Shown here: positions 14,196 to 26,681 of the stretch, piece by piece
Position numbering within the stretch: position 1 is the stretch's first letter
Layout of the letters: every line of letters starts with the position of its first letter
Source: Epiperipatus broadwayi
Taxonomy: Eukaryota; Onychophora; Udeonychophora; Euonychophora; Peripatidae
Direction of reading: 5' to 3'
Assembly: GCA_028023455.1 (NCBI GenBank)
Contig: JAQFVV010006509.1
Location: 310,001 to 374,000, forward strand
DNA length: 64,000 nucleotides
Made by a program: the position numbers and the translations under genes
Notes under the pieces: generated by a model
Databases searched by the model: none
Seen by the model: only the letters and a program-made list of their open reading frames with translations
Told to the model about the DNA's origin: nothing

Positions 14196-14712
14196 GTAAT
14201 GATACATGGTAAAATATTCTGGTTTGGTAATATGCAAATTGTAATAATATGAAAATGGGAAACCAATACTTTAAATTGTAATAGTGTGTAACTAAGAATG
14301 AAAATGAATAAGTGAGAGAATGGGTGTTGGTTCCTTAAATCATGTGTATAAGAATCCTCTTATTTAAATGCCCTCTAAAGTTCTACATACCTAAATTATA
14401 TCCATGAAAGTGGCCTTTCAATTAAATAGTAAGCAAACAGAAAACAGAAATTTCTCAGTTATACATAAGAATGTTCTGGCAATTGATATGATAATGGTCT
14501 AGCTTTTTAAGTGATACCTTGTAACCAAATAAATGAAAGTCATAGCATAAACAAAAGAATGTATCCAAATTTATTATCTCCAACTCAATACTTTATATGC
14601 CTACTCTTAGGGTTTCACATTAAAGGTAACTAATGAGATTTGATTACTTGGCAAAATATCAAAGGAAATATTTTATTGAATGTAATTTATACTTATAAAC
14701 AACTAAATATAA
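14196..14712. repeat. R2 interspersed repeat, copy 2
   Basis: Direct-orientation partner of 11,142-11,655, about 3.05 kb downstream. The copies differ by many substitutions and short indels, so this is an old dispersed family or an old segmental duplication rather than a recent copy. Confidence 0.8.
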
Positions 14713-16489
14713 ATAATTTATTTAATATGTCTAAATTATTTTTATATAATATAGCTGCTTATTCATGTTTGTGTAAGTAATCATGACATTTAAACATTCT
14801 CAGGATAAAAATAATTAAGCCATAAAAATTCAATATTGTACCATGATCTATGTGTACTGATAAGTGATGAGATTAAAAAAAAGTTCACAAGGTCACTTTA
14901 AATAGAAGAAATGGTTTATCGTTATTTATGATATATATTCTCTTTTCTTTTTATAGTGGCAGTAACAACAAAATAAAGCATAATATTCACTTTTACTTCA
15001 TGTGTTATTCACCTGATTTCTGTAAAATGTATATTTGTGACAATTGTTAATAATATATTTATTAGGTTACATTTGTGTCTGAATGAAGTCCACTCACTTC
15101 ATAAGAATGAATAAGGTAAGATAATAATAATAGTAATAATAATAGTAGCATTTGCTAAAGTCGAATAGTTTAAAATCAGAGATTCATTCTTTAAAGGAGG
15201 ATTATGCTAATTCTGCAATCCAGATAAAAAATATCAATATTATCATTAGACTATAAAAAATATAAATAAGTGTTTTCTAGATTAGACTTTCCTCTTTTGG
15301 AGTGTCCAAATGTGACTTCCTAAATTAATTCTTTTTATGTTACAAGTGGTCCTCAATTATGGCAAAAGAATTGATACATTCCTGTGTATCACTTGTAATT
15401 CTTAATAATCTAGCTAGAGAATTTATCACTATTATATAGTAACTCTAACAAATATCTTCCTATAATAAACTTTTTAAATAATAAAAAAGTATTCGATGTT
15501 TACTCATATAAATACTCACATATATAACATTATAGCTAACCTACCCCTTAAATATATCTCACAATTATTGAATAGCAACAAATTATTTGCCACAAAAAAT
15601 AATTTTTGATAATAACAATCATATCAAAACATTTTTATTTAAAATGGTCTTCACTAGGGCATTTGTTAATAAAGATTCATATATAACATTTATTACATAA
15701 TAGTCATACCTATATATAATATGTATATGTATTACATAATAAAAAATAAAGACAAACCTGATATGGGGCTTTGATTTGTCAATGATGTATTAAAGAAAGT
15801 AAAACATAAATAATAAAAAAATAAACATGTATACACTAATTTTATTTCTAAAAAAGTCTTGATCAGGTTAATTGATCTATTTAATATTTTTCATTTTTTT
15901 AATTTATATTTATCGTTGCCTGAATTCTATTGACATGGCAGATAATCATTTATTGATAAATGTATAAATTTTCTTACTAGTTAAGCTTCACCTTTTGAAG
16001 TATCCTTTCTGCCTATTATGCTGGGATGAATTAATAAAAATAATAAGTTATTGGAGGTGCTTTTATTATTGCAATTTTATTTTTATCCTCCGTACAAGTG
16101 TAGCTAGTCATTTAAAACAATTTAGGTGCATGCCTGATGATGACTTCCCCCTTCTTATATGAAGCCTGGAGGGGGGGGTAGAGCAAAGAGGCTAAATGTA
16201 TTATATTATTTAATGTTTTGACAGTTATATGATGTCAATAAATGTTAGAAAGTAATACAAAATAAAACAATTTAACCTAAAAATATTTTGTTTACATATA
16301 TATAATCTTTTTGGTATAATACAGTGTATTATTATTTTAGACAGATTGTCAACATTTTGATGATATGACACAAAAGAAATTTTATTTTCATCATGTAACT
16401 GAATTTCTTCATTAAACATTCAAATTATCCATCATATCCCACATTTCTGAAATACATGATTAAAACAACTAAAAAATATAATACATGCT
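14713..16489. other. Unassigned AT-rich spacer
   Basis: No gene or recognisable element. It contains a short AATAAT-type simple repeat near 15,123-15,150 and a G8 run near 16,170. Confidence 0.55.
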
Positions 16490-16575
16490 AAGCGTTGGTG
16501 GTTGAGTGGTCAGCACATCGCCTTACAAGTAGTTGTCCCGGGTTTGCGGGTTTACTTCCCGGCTGATGCTTTGAC
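16490..16575 (+). repeat. tRNA-derived SINE head (probable)
   Basis: A tRNA-like block begins GCGTTGGTGGTTGAGTGG (A-box-like TGGTTGAGTGGTCAG near 16,497). It continues with an anticodon-arm-like segment and a B-box-like region GGGTTTACTTCCCGG near 16,547 with a complementary TpsiC-type stem (CCGGG/CCCGG). The B box is off consensus (GGTTCGANTCC) and the first and last bases do not make a good acceptor stem, so this is more likely a SINE head or tRNA pseudogene than a working tRNA. A short TA tract and an A-rich stretch follow. Confidence 0.6.
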
Positions 16576-19500
16576 ACAGGAAAATATATATATATGAAAA
16601 AAAGAAAGAGGTGAAAATAAAAAAAAAACATTTATGTTAATTATTTACTGAGTTTAATGTTCACATATGGGCTAAGAATAATACAATAATAATCTCTAAC
16701 ATAGTAAATGATTAGTAAAAATCATTAATGTATTTATCTAAAATGGAGGAGGCTGATCAAAGATGTACATGTAGGAAGTTTAACACATGAAAATTAAATT
16801 GTAGAGATATATACTTTATATTTTGACTAAATTATAACTATAGTATGGTTATAATAGTCTTTATACATGATTATTAATGAAAAAATCATTTGTATGTATT
16901 GCATCAAACATGATTTACATCAAATAACATTCAATTGTAATTAATTATAACTGTCTTTATGTTGCAGATTTGTGGCAAACATTTCAAATGATCAATAAAG
17001 GTGATATATTTTAGTTTTCATTTTTATTAATAGATGTCAAAAGTTCAAAGATTAAGTTAAAGGATTCAATTTCCACAAAATGGTGGCAGACACTTTTCAC
17101 AATTTATTTGTGAAGTAAAAATGAGTGTAAAAATATTTTTTATTTAATTTGTTTTTACTCATTTGAAAGTCATTTTAGTTAACAAATATAAGAATTGTTT
17201 TTAAAAGGATTTAATATCACAATGGTGAGAATTTAAAAATAAAAATTATTTTTCACTAATGTCAAAATTAAGGTTGTTTTATATATATACTTTTTTAATT
17301 AAATATATGTCTTTTTTATAATTTTATCATTTCTTTAAGTTATGTTAAAAATTAATTTTAGTAATAAATTTATTTAAAAGTGTTTTTGGACAAAACATTA
17401 TCTAAACTGAAGGCTATATATTGTACCGGTCAAAATTGTATGCTCATACAACAAGACCAAAAGTTCAAGCAACAGTACCTCGAATCCGATCACGCTTGAG
17501 AAACATTGGTCAGAAGCAGTCCTGGATTCTAATCTATCACCTATTCTTCAACCCTATGATCAACAGTCATGATAATACAGTGTGATTATCTTAAATCCTG
17601 GCCTGATAGTACAAAGAGAAACATGAAACAATAAATAATGATAATGGTGACAATTAAAAATGGTCCATCATTTATTTCTCAGATTCTTTGTCAGAAATAT
17701 TTGATTAATAATGAAACATTTGAACTCAGGAAATATTTTAAATATAGTAATTTAATATAACCAAATGAGAAATTCAGGTATATGTATTACACAATTATTT
17801 CATGCTTGTTAATTACAGCATCTATTATAAAATGGGGATTTTATTACAATGCTATCCAGTTAAACAAATTACATCATTATAGGTGAGTTACAGTAGAAGG
17901 TGCAGCTTACTATTTCAATTTTCAGATAGGCACATATTTTATAATAACAATATGGATGTTTAAAATGATTGTGATAGAATTGAATAATGCATTACAAATA
18001 TATATGTATATTTTATATTTTGCCAAGGAGTGGTTAAACATGTTAATAAATTTCATATTATATCTGTTATTTACAATAAAAGAAGTTAACACATCTTAAG
18101 TGATGGCATTGAAAAGAAATATTTAGAATATTTACATAATAGTGAGTAACAATTTGAGCTGAGTTAATGCATTATTATTTATTACAGAAATAATATTTGC
18201 ATACACTTGACATTATAGAAATAACAGTTACATATATGGGATTTATTTATTATTTAGAAAAGAGAGAACAGCATGAATAAAACTTGCTTGTTTATGTTTT
18301 ATTGACTGATTATTTATGTAATGATTTGTTATTATAAACACCACATCATGGCCTATTTAGGTCAAGTAGGTGATATATAAGATTAATAATAATGGTAGTG
18401 GCACCGGCATAATGGAGAAAGACACTTTGCTCATTCAATCATTTGGTTACTTCATCACCTAGCATTTCATGGGGATAAAATGTTGGTATGTCCACATATT
18501 TTAGCAGAATAATACCAAATGGAGAGGTTGGGCTTCAAGATTTGGTGCCAGCATATGGTCTCCCATAGAGCTATCAATCCACAAACCATGCGTTCAACAG
18601 GAAATAGCTTTTACTCCTGGTTATGAATGATTAAGAAGAACAGTAAGGTGGGTGGCTTCAGACTTTCAAAGTTCCCAAATGATAAAGCAATAGTAAAATA
18701 TAAATATCAGAATGAAACAATCACAATATGCCTGTAACACTAAAACTAGGATAATATAATCGACACATTAATGTTTACAGCCTATTGTGTTTAACCCATA
18801 TGCCATGATCTATCATAATAATGAATCATCAATGAAATTAAAACTAATAATTATCAATGAACATTAAGGTTAAAAATTATTTATGTATTTATTATACTAA
18901 ATATCTTAAGAGTTAGGTTGGACTTTGATTCCCATATACATATTAATATAATATATGTATAGCTCCCCTCCTCCCCCCCCCCAAAAAAAAAAAAAAAACA
19001 GTGGCAGGTAATGATGATCACAATTACAAATTTCAGCAATATCAATAGAGAACACCTGGTGAGTGATTACCTTCAAGATAAATAATAGCTTTAATTATAT
19101 TTTTTTTTAAAACAAAGTCCCCTTTCAAACTCAGGAGGTTGGGATATATTGGCACATCAAATAAATAAGAGATATATACATATATGGAATGAAATAAGAT
19201 AAATACTAAATAAAACAGCACAAGCTTATATATACCTATATTCTCATGAGAAATAGATGTTAGAAAATACCTTAAGATAATATTGAGTTATATAAAATTA
19301 AAAAAAAACACATTTAAAAGAAAATAGTAGACTGATGCAGTTGAAAAATTAAGATATAAAAGCTTTGCTAAACATTATTTAAAATTATAGTGGGGATTTA
19401 TACATTAAGGCAGCTCTATGCAGTTGTAGGTTACCTGGATCTTATGAATGGCATTCACAGAGAGATTTACTTCTCTCCAGCACTTTCTCTTGTCACAGGC

Positions 19501-21219
19501 AGGAAGCAATATTGAGCAGTCAGCAGTCGAAGTCAGCATTCAGATGGTCATCCAGCATGACTAGTCAGATAGAAAAAGTATTATTGCAGCAGGCAGCAGA
19601 CAGCCTCTGAAAGGTCCAGGAAAAGATGCTTGGCTTCTCTCTACTTGCTTTCTCTCCTATATTTTTTTACTAACTAACTTTCTTTTGTCTTTGTCCTTTT
19701 TTATATCTTTTTTTAAATCTTTTTAGAAATGTATTCTTTTTACTTGAACCACCAATATCCTGGTAATATATTATTTAACTATACATTACTTTTTGTTTAA
19801 TGCAAATATAAAAAGCTGATAAGGTCCGAGGTACTTTTTTAAAAAAATAATTTAGATTTTGAAATAGATTTGCAGATAGAAATAAACAAAGAAATTCATT
19901 AGTGGTTTAATTAAAATCTTATTTTTTCTTCTTTTTAAATTAGCAAAAGTAATTTGAAATTAGATAATGGATTACTTCCATTTGGTAACAACCCCTTAAG
20001 AGTATCTCGAACCTTCTAAACCCATTATATAACAAATAGAATTAAATGTATATATAAAAACAAATATAATTTTCACCAAAAATCTTAATAAGATTATTGA
20101 TTCGTACACATATATAAATGCTGCACATGTGACTGTTAGCTTTTACAATAGGCATTAAAATAATTTAATTATTATAATCAAAGGGTGTGTGTAGCAGCAC
20201 ATACATACAACAAATGCTGCATTTTGAACCCATAGGTGGTTAGCATGGATGGTTAAGCATGAAGTTCAATGTGATTAGACATCAACTGCTTCAATATATA
20301 AGTTGAATTTTAAAATTTTGCCTTAATTTGAATGCAATCTTTGGTGAGAAAAGACCTAAAAGAGATATTTCAACAGGAATATTAAATTGGGATTAAAATA
20401 TTTTTATTTTACATTAATATGCATATCACTACAATATTTATATAAAAAGTTACAAACATTATAATGTTTAATATACTAACCTTCTGGGTTGTGATTTGCA
20501 ATTTGAGTCTATGCCAATTAATCCTGAAAACTTTTAAAATTACAAGCAGACTTACAATTATTTTTAAGTATCTTCCAGTGAGTCAAACTAGCTGGCTATA
20601 TAACTGATTGATGAATGGATTTATCTACACTCATGATATTTATTATTTTTGCATATTTATCGCCTGGTTTTTTTGATATCATAATCACAAACATAAATAT
20701 TTGATATCTTTATTCAGGATACAACAAGCTACAAACTGTCATTTATCATATTTTACCAGTGACAAATCACATTTTCATACTATTCTGTATGAACAATTTT
20801 TTAATGACATTTTAATTATTTTACTTTAAAAAAGTCATTTATTTTTCTGTTAACATTATTAATATTAAAAATAAAAGGTACATTTTTTTTATTTAATAAA
20901 ATAATGCTTTGATAAAAGTTTCCCCTCCTCAATACTTCTCTCATTTTATTTTTATTCATAATTCAAAATGGTTTAGAATAAATTTTTTAAAAGAAAAAAA
21001 ATGTTTTTAAAAACCCATAACTTTATGGGACATTCTTATTCAGTGAGATACATTTTTTTATTAGTCTTAATAATAACAAACTTTGAAGTTCAGAAATCAG
21101 TAGAAGCATAAAATTTTCTCAATGAAATTAAATGCCAATTTATTTTATTTATAAAATTATAAAAATGATACAAATATTTGTATTACTTTTAATAATGCAA
21201 TAAACATTAAAGCATAATA
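16576..21219. other. Unassigned AT-rich region
   Basis: No gene is supported. Features seen: a block at 17,418-17,600 with a less AT-rich composition that starts with TGTACCGGTCAAAAT, which recurs inverted near 29,683; a C-rich then A-rich run at about 18,965-18,998; and a CAG/CAGC-rich, less AT-rich block at about 19,425-19,650. None of these has a recognisable coding capacity or clear boundaries. Confidence 0.45.
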
Positions 21220-22489
21220 GTTGATTAGACACAGATGCCACTTGATGGCATTGTTGTTATGCAAAAACTATAACATATGAATATTCCCAGGCCTTTATTA
21301 TTTTTTACTTTTCTTGGGGTTTTTTTTTTATAAAAAAAAATCACACAGAATTTGTATTTTTTAAAGATTTATTTTTATTAACATCAAAAAAAAAAATCAA
21401 TCCAAGAAAATCAACAAATTTAAAATAAAATCACTATATTATAAAACTTGTATGCTTTGGGGGGGGGGGGTCGGGTTTTAAAAAAAAAATCTAAAAGTTA
21501 TGACTGTTTTTTTTTTGGTTACGCTTTATTTTGAAAAGTAACCTTTTTTTTTTTTAAAAATTAAAACAAACTTATTATACTTTTTTTTTTTTTTTTTTTT
21601 ACAAATAATATGTTTTTTTTATTTTAAAACAATTTTAAAACTTATTATGCTTTTTTTTTTTGGTTACCCTTTTTTAAACACAAACAAACTTAAAACTTAG
21701 TAGGGTTTTTTTTTTTGGCATGCTGCTTTTTAAAAAACTAACATCAACAAAAATAAAACATATTATGCTTTCTTTTTTTTTTGTTATAAAGATCAACAAC
21801 TTTAAAAAGGATTAAAAATAACCTTGACTAATTTTTAAACAAATGGTATTCTGAAGCCATCAAACCAAGTCAGCTTCCTAATCGAATCTGTTCACTTGCA
21901 TGAACGCGACGAACATCAAAATTGACATGTACATTCATTGGTGCTCCACACTCACATGTCTTTGAATGTGAAAGCACATTCTTGCTCTGCAAAAATGCCA
22001 TAGCATCTGATTCTGTTCCTGGTAAATCAGAGAATCAAACAATGTCTGACTTTTCATTCACCATTTTATTTGTCTCGTGGATGTTATCAAGAATATGTGT
22101 TACCTACTTCAAAGTATGTTCAGACATATCATTTGATAAGGTTTTGCACCTTAAAACTTGTCTACAGAAGTGTGTAAATCCTCCAATATTTATTTCTTAC
22201 TAAAATCATATTATTTCAATAAAAAAAAGGAAAACATTTATTTTTAAATAACAATTTTTGGATACTTGAAATACACACACCCTCACATGATACAGAAAAA
22301 AGTATGAAGTGTGGAAATTAGCTAAAATTATTTAGTATAATGTGACAAAGTAACCTTTTATGCAAAATACAACAGAACTGTTGTATTATACTTTTAGATG
22401 GCTATGAAAATTCTGTCAGCTGCTGAAACAGCATATTTGTGTTTTAGAACATAAATAATGCCATCAAGTGGTGTCGGTGTCTAATCAAC
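21220..22489. mobile_element. Non-autonomous DNA element with about 40-bp terminal inverted repeats
   Basis: The left end (GTTGATTAGACACAGATGCC...) and the reverse complement of the right end (GTTGATTAGACACCGACACC...) agree over about 40 bases, including the shared CACTTGATGGCATT. The 1.27 kb between has no transposase; the open frame at 21,922-22,203 has no domain that I recognise. The flanks (AATA on the left, AAAT on the right) do not show a clear target duplication, so the superfamily is undetermined. Internally it carries a degenerate T-rich minisatellite. Confidence 0.7.
21301..21800. repeat. Degenerate T-rich minisatellite
   Basis: A unit of roughly 60-75 bases, built as AAAACTTATTATGC followed by a long T run, GGTTAC-like sequence and an A-rich tail, recurs about five times with much variation. 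It includes a G12 tract near 21,459. It lies wholly inside the inverted-repeat element. Confidence 0.65.
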
Positions 22490-25400
22490 AAATACCTGTT
22501 AAAGATACTAATACTTATTAAAAAATCATTATAATTATTATTAATCCTGATTTTTTAAAACATATGTAATTACTGTGATATTAAAATTATGTATTTGTAA
22601 ATACACATTTTGCACAATATAAATATGGATATTTTGAGTTATAATATTTGAGTTGTTTATAAAGCTAATATTTTACTATACAATATTTTACCAAAAGATG
22701 ATAAAAATGTTTTTGAGTGTATTTTTCATTCATCATTTGGTACTATCATTTTTTAAAGCCTCTTATAAAATGGTGGACTGAGAATTTGTGATATAGTTAT
22801 TATTATCTAGAAGGTAAAAGTCATAAGCTATTCTGTATTAGTCAGATTATTGCTGTTATTGTAAATAAAAAATACAGAGTTGTTATAGCTAAAAGAATTT
22901 CTGTAATGCCTTATATTTAATTTATTCAATCATGACATAATTTATAATTATGTTATGTTACATCTTTTATACATTAAAGTAAAATTAGTTACTTCCTCTA
23001 AAAATATGTGTGAAATAATGATTTGGATTTAACTGTCAATGATGATTCACTGGTTTTCCTAGAAAAAACAATCCTGAAAATGTCTAAAACAGTAAATAAA
23101 TTATTATTAAAAACAATCTTTAATTAGCATATTTCCAGACACAGGTCTATCCATGTCCTTTATAGAAAAAAGTGGTGTTGAAATCATTTTACTTAGCAGA
23201 CTTGCTAATTACGTTCTTGTAAAAGTTTGACTTTTTTATAATTATTTTAATGTCTAGTTAAAATTGCTAAATACCCTGTTTATCACTCATTAATGAATGG
23301 TTATTCAGATTATCTTTGAGCTGCTTACTAGAAGTAAAAATCTCAAGCCTAATTTTTAAAAAAAAAAGTTTTTCACATTTTACCTATAGCTAGATCATGC
23401 TGTCCATTTTTATATAATATATATATATGTGTGTGTGTGTGTGTGACGCGTGTGTAGTCGATTAATTTTTAGTTTACTGTACTAACAGATATAGCTGAAT
23501 TTTTCTAATTAGCATTTGCAATGACTATTGGCATACATATATTATACAGATGTAATCATATTCTTAATTTAGAGAGTCTTCTATCAAGGTTTTTAAAATA
23601 TTTGTTTTTATGATTTTTTTTTTAATGATAATTTTAAGCTAGTCAGATTTAAAGAATTTTGTTAAAAGCATATAAAAAAAATTGCATACAGTTTGTAATC
23701 AAATTTTTAGTTTCATTTTGTCTTGTATGACACATGATTCAAACATGCATGAGATTATGCATTTTATTAATAAATGCTCGAAAATGCTCTGGGCACCGTC
23801 CATTTCATTAGAAAAACTCTTTTTTCCATTCCAATGACAGTAATTCAATTGATGCTAAGTAGAGACTTTCAAACACTAGCAAACTGAAAGCAATCTTTAC
23901 CTTCTCGGCTTTAATATAAAAAAAAGTGTGAGTAAATTGGAAGATTGAGTGAGTGCCAACTCACCATGCATGAAGGCAAGGAGACCAATGAAAAGAAAAA
24001 ACACAGGCTGGAAAGAAAATGCATCTTTTGCATGATTCAGACAATTTTTGATAATCAATTCCGATCAAATTTTCATTCTATTTTATATACCAATATACGT
24101 TATCATGCATGCATGTGAAACATGTGTGTGTGTGTATGTATTATCAAATATAATTTATGATAAGCTAATAACTGCATCACAAAAGGAAAAAAAAATCTCT
24201 CTTTATATAATTTACAAAGACTACAACAATTATTTCAAGAGAAAAAAGCTATTTACATTGAGATATAGTAATTAATTAATTAAGATTATAATAATTACTT
24301 TCTATAAACTTTACTGAAAGCATAAACTACTATTAGAATCTTTATATAAACACAAATCTTTCAAGTAAATTCGTAGGATAAGCTGAAAGATCGTGGAAAT
24401 AATGTACCAAAATTTTATTATATATAAATGTCAAATTTTAAACAATTACTTCGATAATAAATTATCTTTTAATCATCAATAATTTGATTTAAAGCAAATA
24501 ACTATTTTAAAGTGGATCGGTGAAAGATAATACTTATGCAATGTGAATCATCTAAATTATGGCATACATGTAAATAATTTTATATGCATATATATGTATG
24601 TATAATCGTAGCAAATTCTGAAGACAAAAAGAAATACTTCTTTTGTTTAAGTAGGTAAATAATATTTCAGGTTCTTCGATGATGTGCATTTGCAACTAAA
24701 TAAATAGTATAAATGATATATATATATTCTAGTAGCTTCTCTTTATATAATTACATAAATGGTACAAAATTATCATGAATAACAATTTAAAATAATAAAT
24801 ATATCCACAATCATAATGGTTGAAAAAAGCAAGCTCAGAACCGTTGTTTTTTTTTAATCAATCTTTTGCGCCAAAATAGGGTGGCAAAATGAGTTCCACG
24901 CCAATTTTTAATATCATCTGATAATTTTTGTAAGAGTTTATAATGTGAAATATCATAAAATGTTATTAATTTTTGATAATCATTTATTCAGCATATAGAG
25001 CTATACAATAACTTTCTTTAAAAAAGCTCGTCTCATTTACTTTTTTGTACAATTCTTTATTAAAAACTTTCAGCATGTAGAAAATTCCCAATTTTATTCC
25101 AATTCATATTTTAATTCTGTGTAATACTGTAATAAATTTATGTGTGTGTAGTACATCTAATCTATTTTATAAGCTAATACATTTTGTTCTTACAAATACA
25201 AAACATATTATTGTTTTAATTACCTTAAATTATATTTTATTTCGACATTCTAAATCATGTGATATGGTATCAGTGAAATACACAACATTTTAACTTGCAG
25301 TCGATTTTAATTTTTCTCTTCATTTTTTTTTTCCAGAAGCTTTAATTTTATTTTGTTTTAGTTATGTATAATCCGTTTTTTATTTTTTACTTCATTTAAT

Positions 25401-26573
25401 ATTTGTAACTAATATTAGAATATGTAATTATTTACAATATATAAACAATATTGTAAGCAAGACATTGGTTTCAATTTTCTTTATTTCCTTTAGTTATTTT
25501 AATATCATCTGCATAATTTACATATTTTATTACATTTTTACATTCCTTTGCAATTTTTTTATCCATTACTTTTTCCTGATAAATGATAAACATGCTTGGT
25601 AAACTTGGATCTTTACACATATCGACATAGAATTTTTTCCAAAAAATAATTAATTTATTATCTACTTCATATGATTCAAATATAGCAAAAATCACCTTAT
25701 GAAAGCCAACAAAACGCATAAATAGTTGCTTTCTTTTTTGCCATCTTCTACAATGAAAATAAAAGTATATATTACATTTATTCTTATTCTGTTCATCCAT
25801 GTTATTTTCCAGACACGCATTTGTTGATTTAAGCTATTAATATTTTTATAAATACATTCACTGACATTTATCCAAAATTCATACTAATATAAATATTCTG
25901 CAACTTTCCCATTTTGTTTTACTTATTATAAACTGGAAATAATATTGATTTTTTTGACATTGTCTGATTATTAGTTAATTTTCTTAATTAAAATATCACA
26001 AACTTGTAAATATCTTGATGTAAATTACCTCCACAATAACTGGTCATTTTGCCACTATTTTTTTTTTATTTTTAAGGCTACTAATCTTTCCCATTTGTTG
26101 CTCTTTTAATTTTTTCCTAAAAATATTGTCTTCACTATTGTAAGATAGATATTTAATTTCAATTAGCACTTTCACTTATTTTTACAGATATTTTCATTGA
26201 AATCCCTTTATATAATTCAAAACAGTAATTTAATTAAGTGTTATTTTAACATTTCTTTTTTTTTAGTGAGCATTTTTTCATATACATCTTTTTGAATCAT
26301 TATTTGTTTTGACTGCCATTATGTAGTAAAGTTTTTATTATATTATTATGATAATTTTTTATATCTATATTTCTGGTTATTTTATGTGCCTTCATGTGTT
26401 TAAAACTTCATTTGCATTTTTATAAACACAATTGTTGTACAAGTCATAAAGTTTTTTTTTGTTCTCTGTATTCCTTTTTCAATATCTGTTTCAATGTATT
26501 TTGTCTTTTAATCTTTCCTATTTTTTTCTTACTCTGATATAACTTTAGTAATTGTTTCCTTCAAAACGTTATT
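22490..26573. other. Unassigned AT-rich region
   Basis: No gene is supported. A compound TA/TG microsatellite with an embedded ACGCG lies at about 23,411-23,455. The minus-strand open frame 25,471-25,800 (109 codons) contains YADD but nothing else resembling a reverse transcriptase; I do not call it. Confidence 0.5.
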
Positions 26574-26681
26574 GAGATTTTTTATTTTGAATCCAATTCT
26601 TATATATATATGAGCCTATATAACCTTGAGATTTTTTATTTTGAATCCAATTCTTATATATATATGAGCCTATATAACCTT
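26574..26681. repeat. Perfect 54-bp tandem duplication
   Basis: Bases 26,574-26,627 are repeated exactly at 26,628-26,681 (unit begins GAGATTTTTTATTTTGAATC and ends TATATAACCTT). The lack of any difference implies a recent duplication. Confidence 0.95.

Noticed and set aside
16490-16575. Functional tRNA gene
   Set aside because: The B-box is off consensus and the acceptor stem does not pair; a SINE head or tRNA pseudogene is more likely.
25471-25800. 109-codon minus-strand frame with YADD, suggestive of reverse transcriptase
   Set aside because: No other RT motif lies at the proper distance in any frame, and the composition equals the surrounding AT-rich DNA; the YADD is most likely chance.
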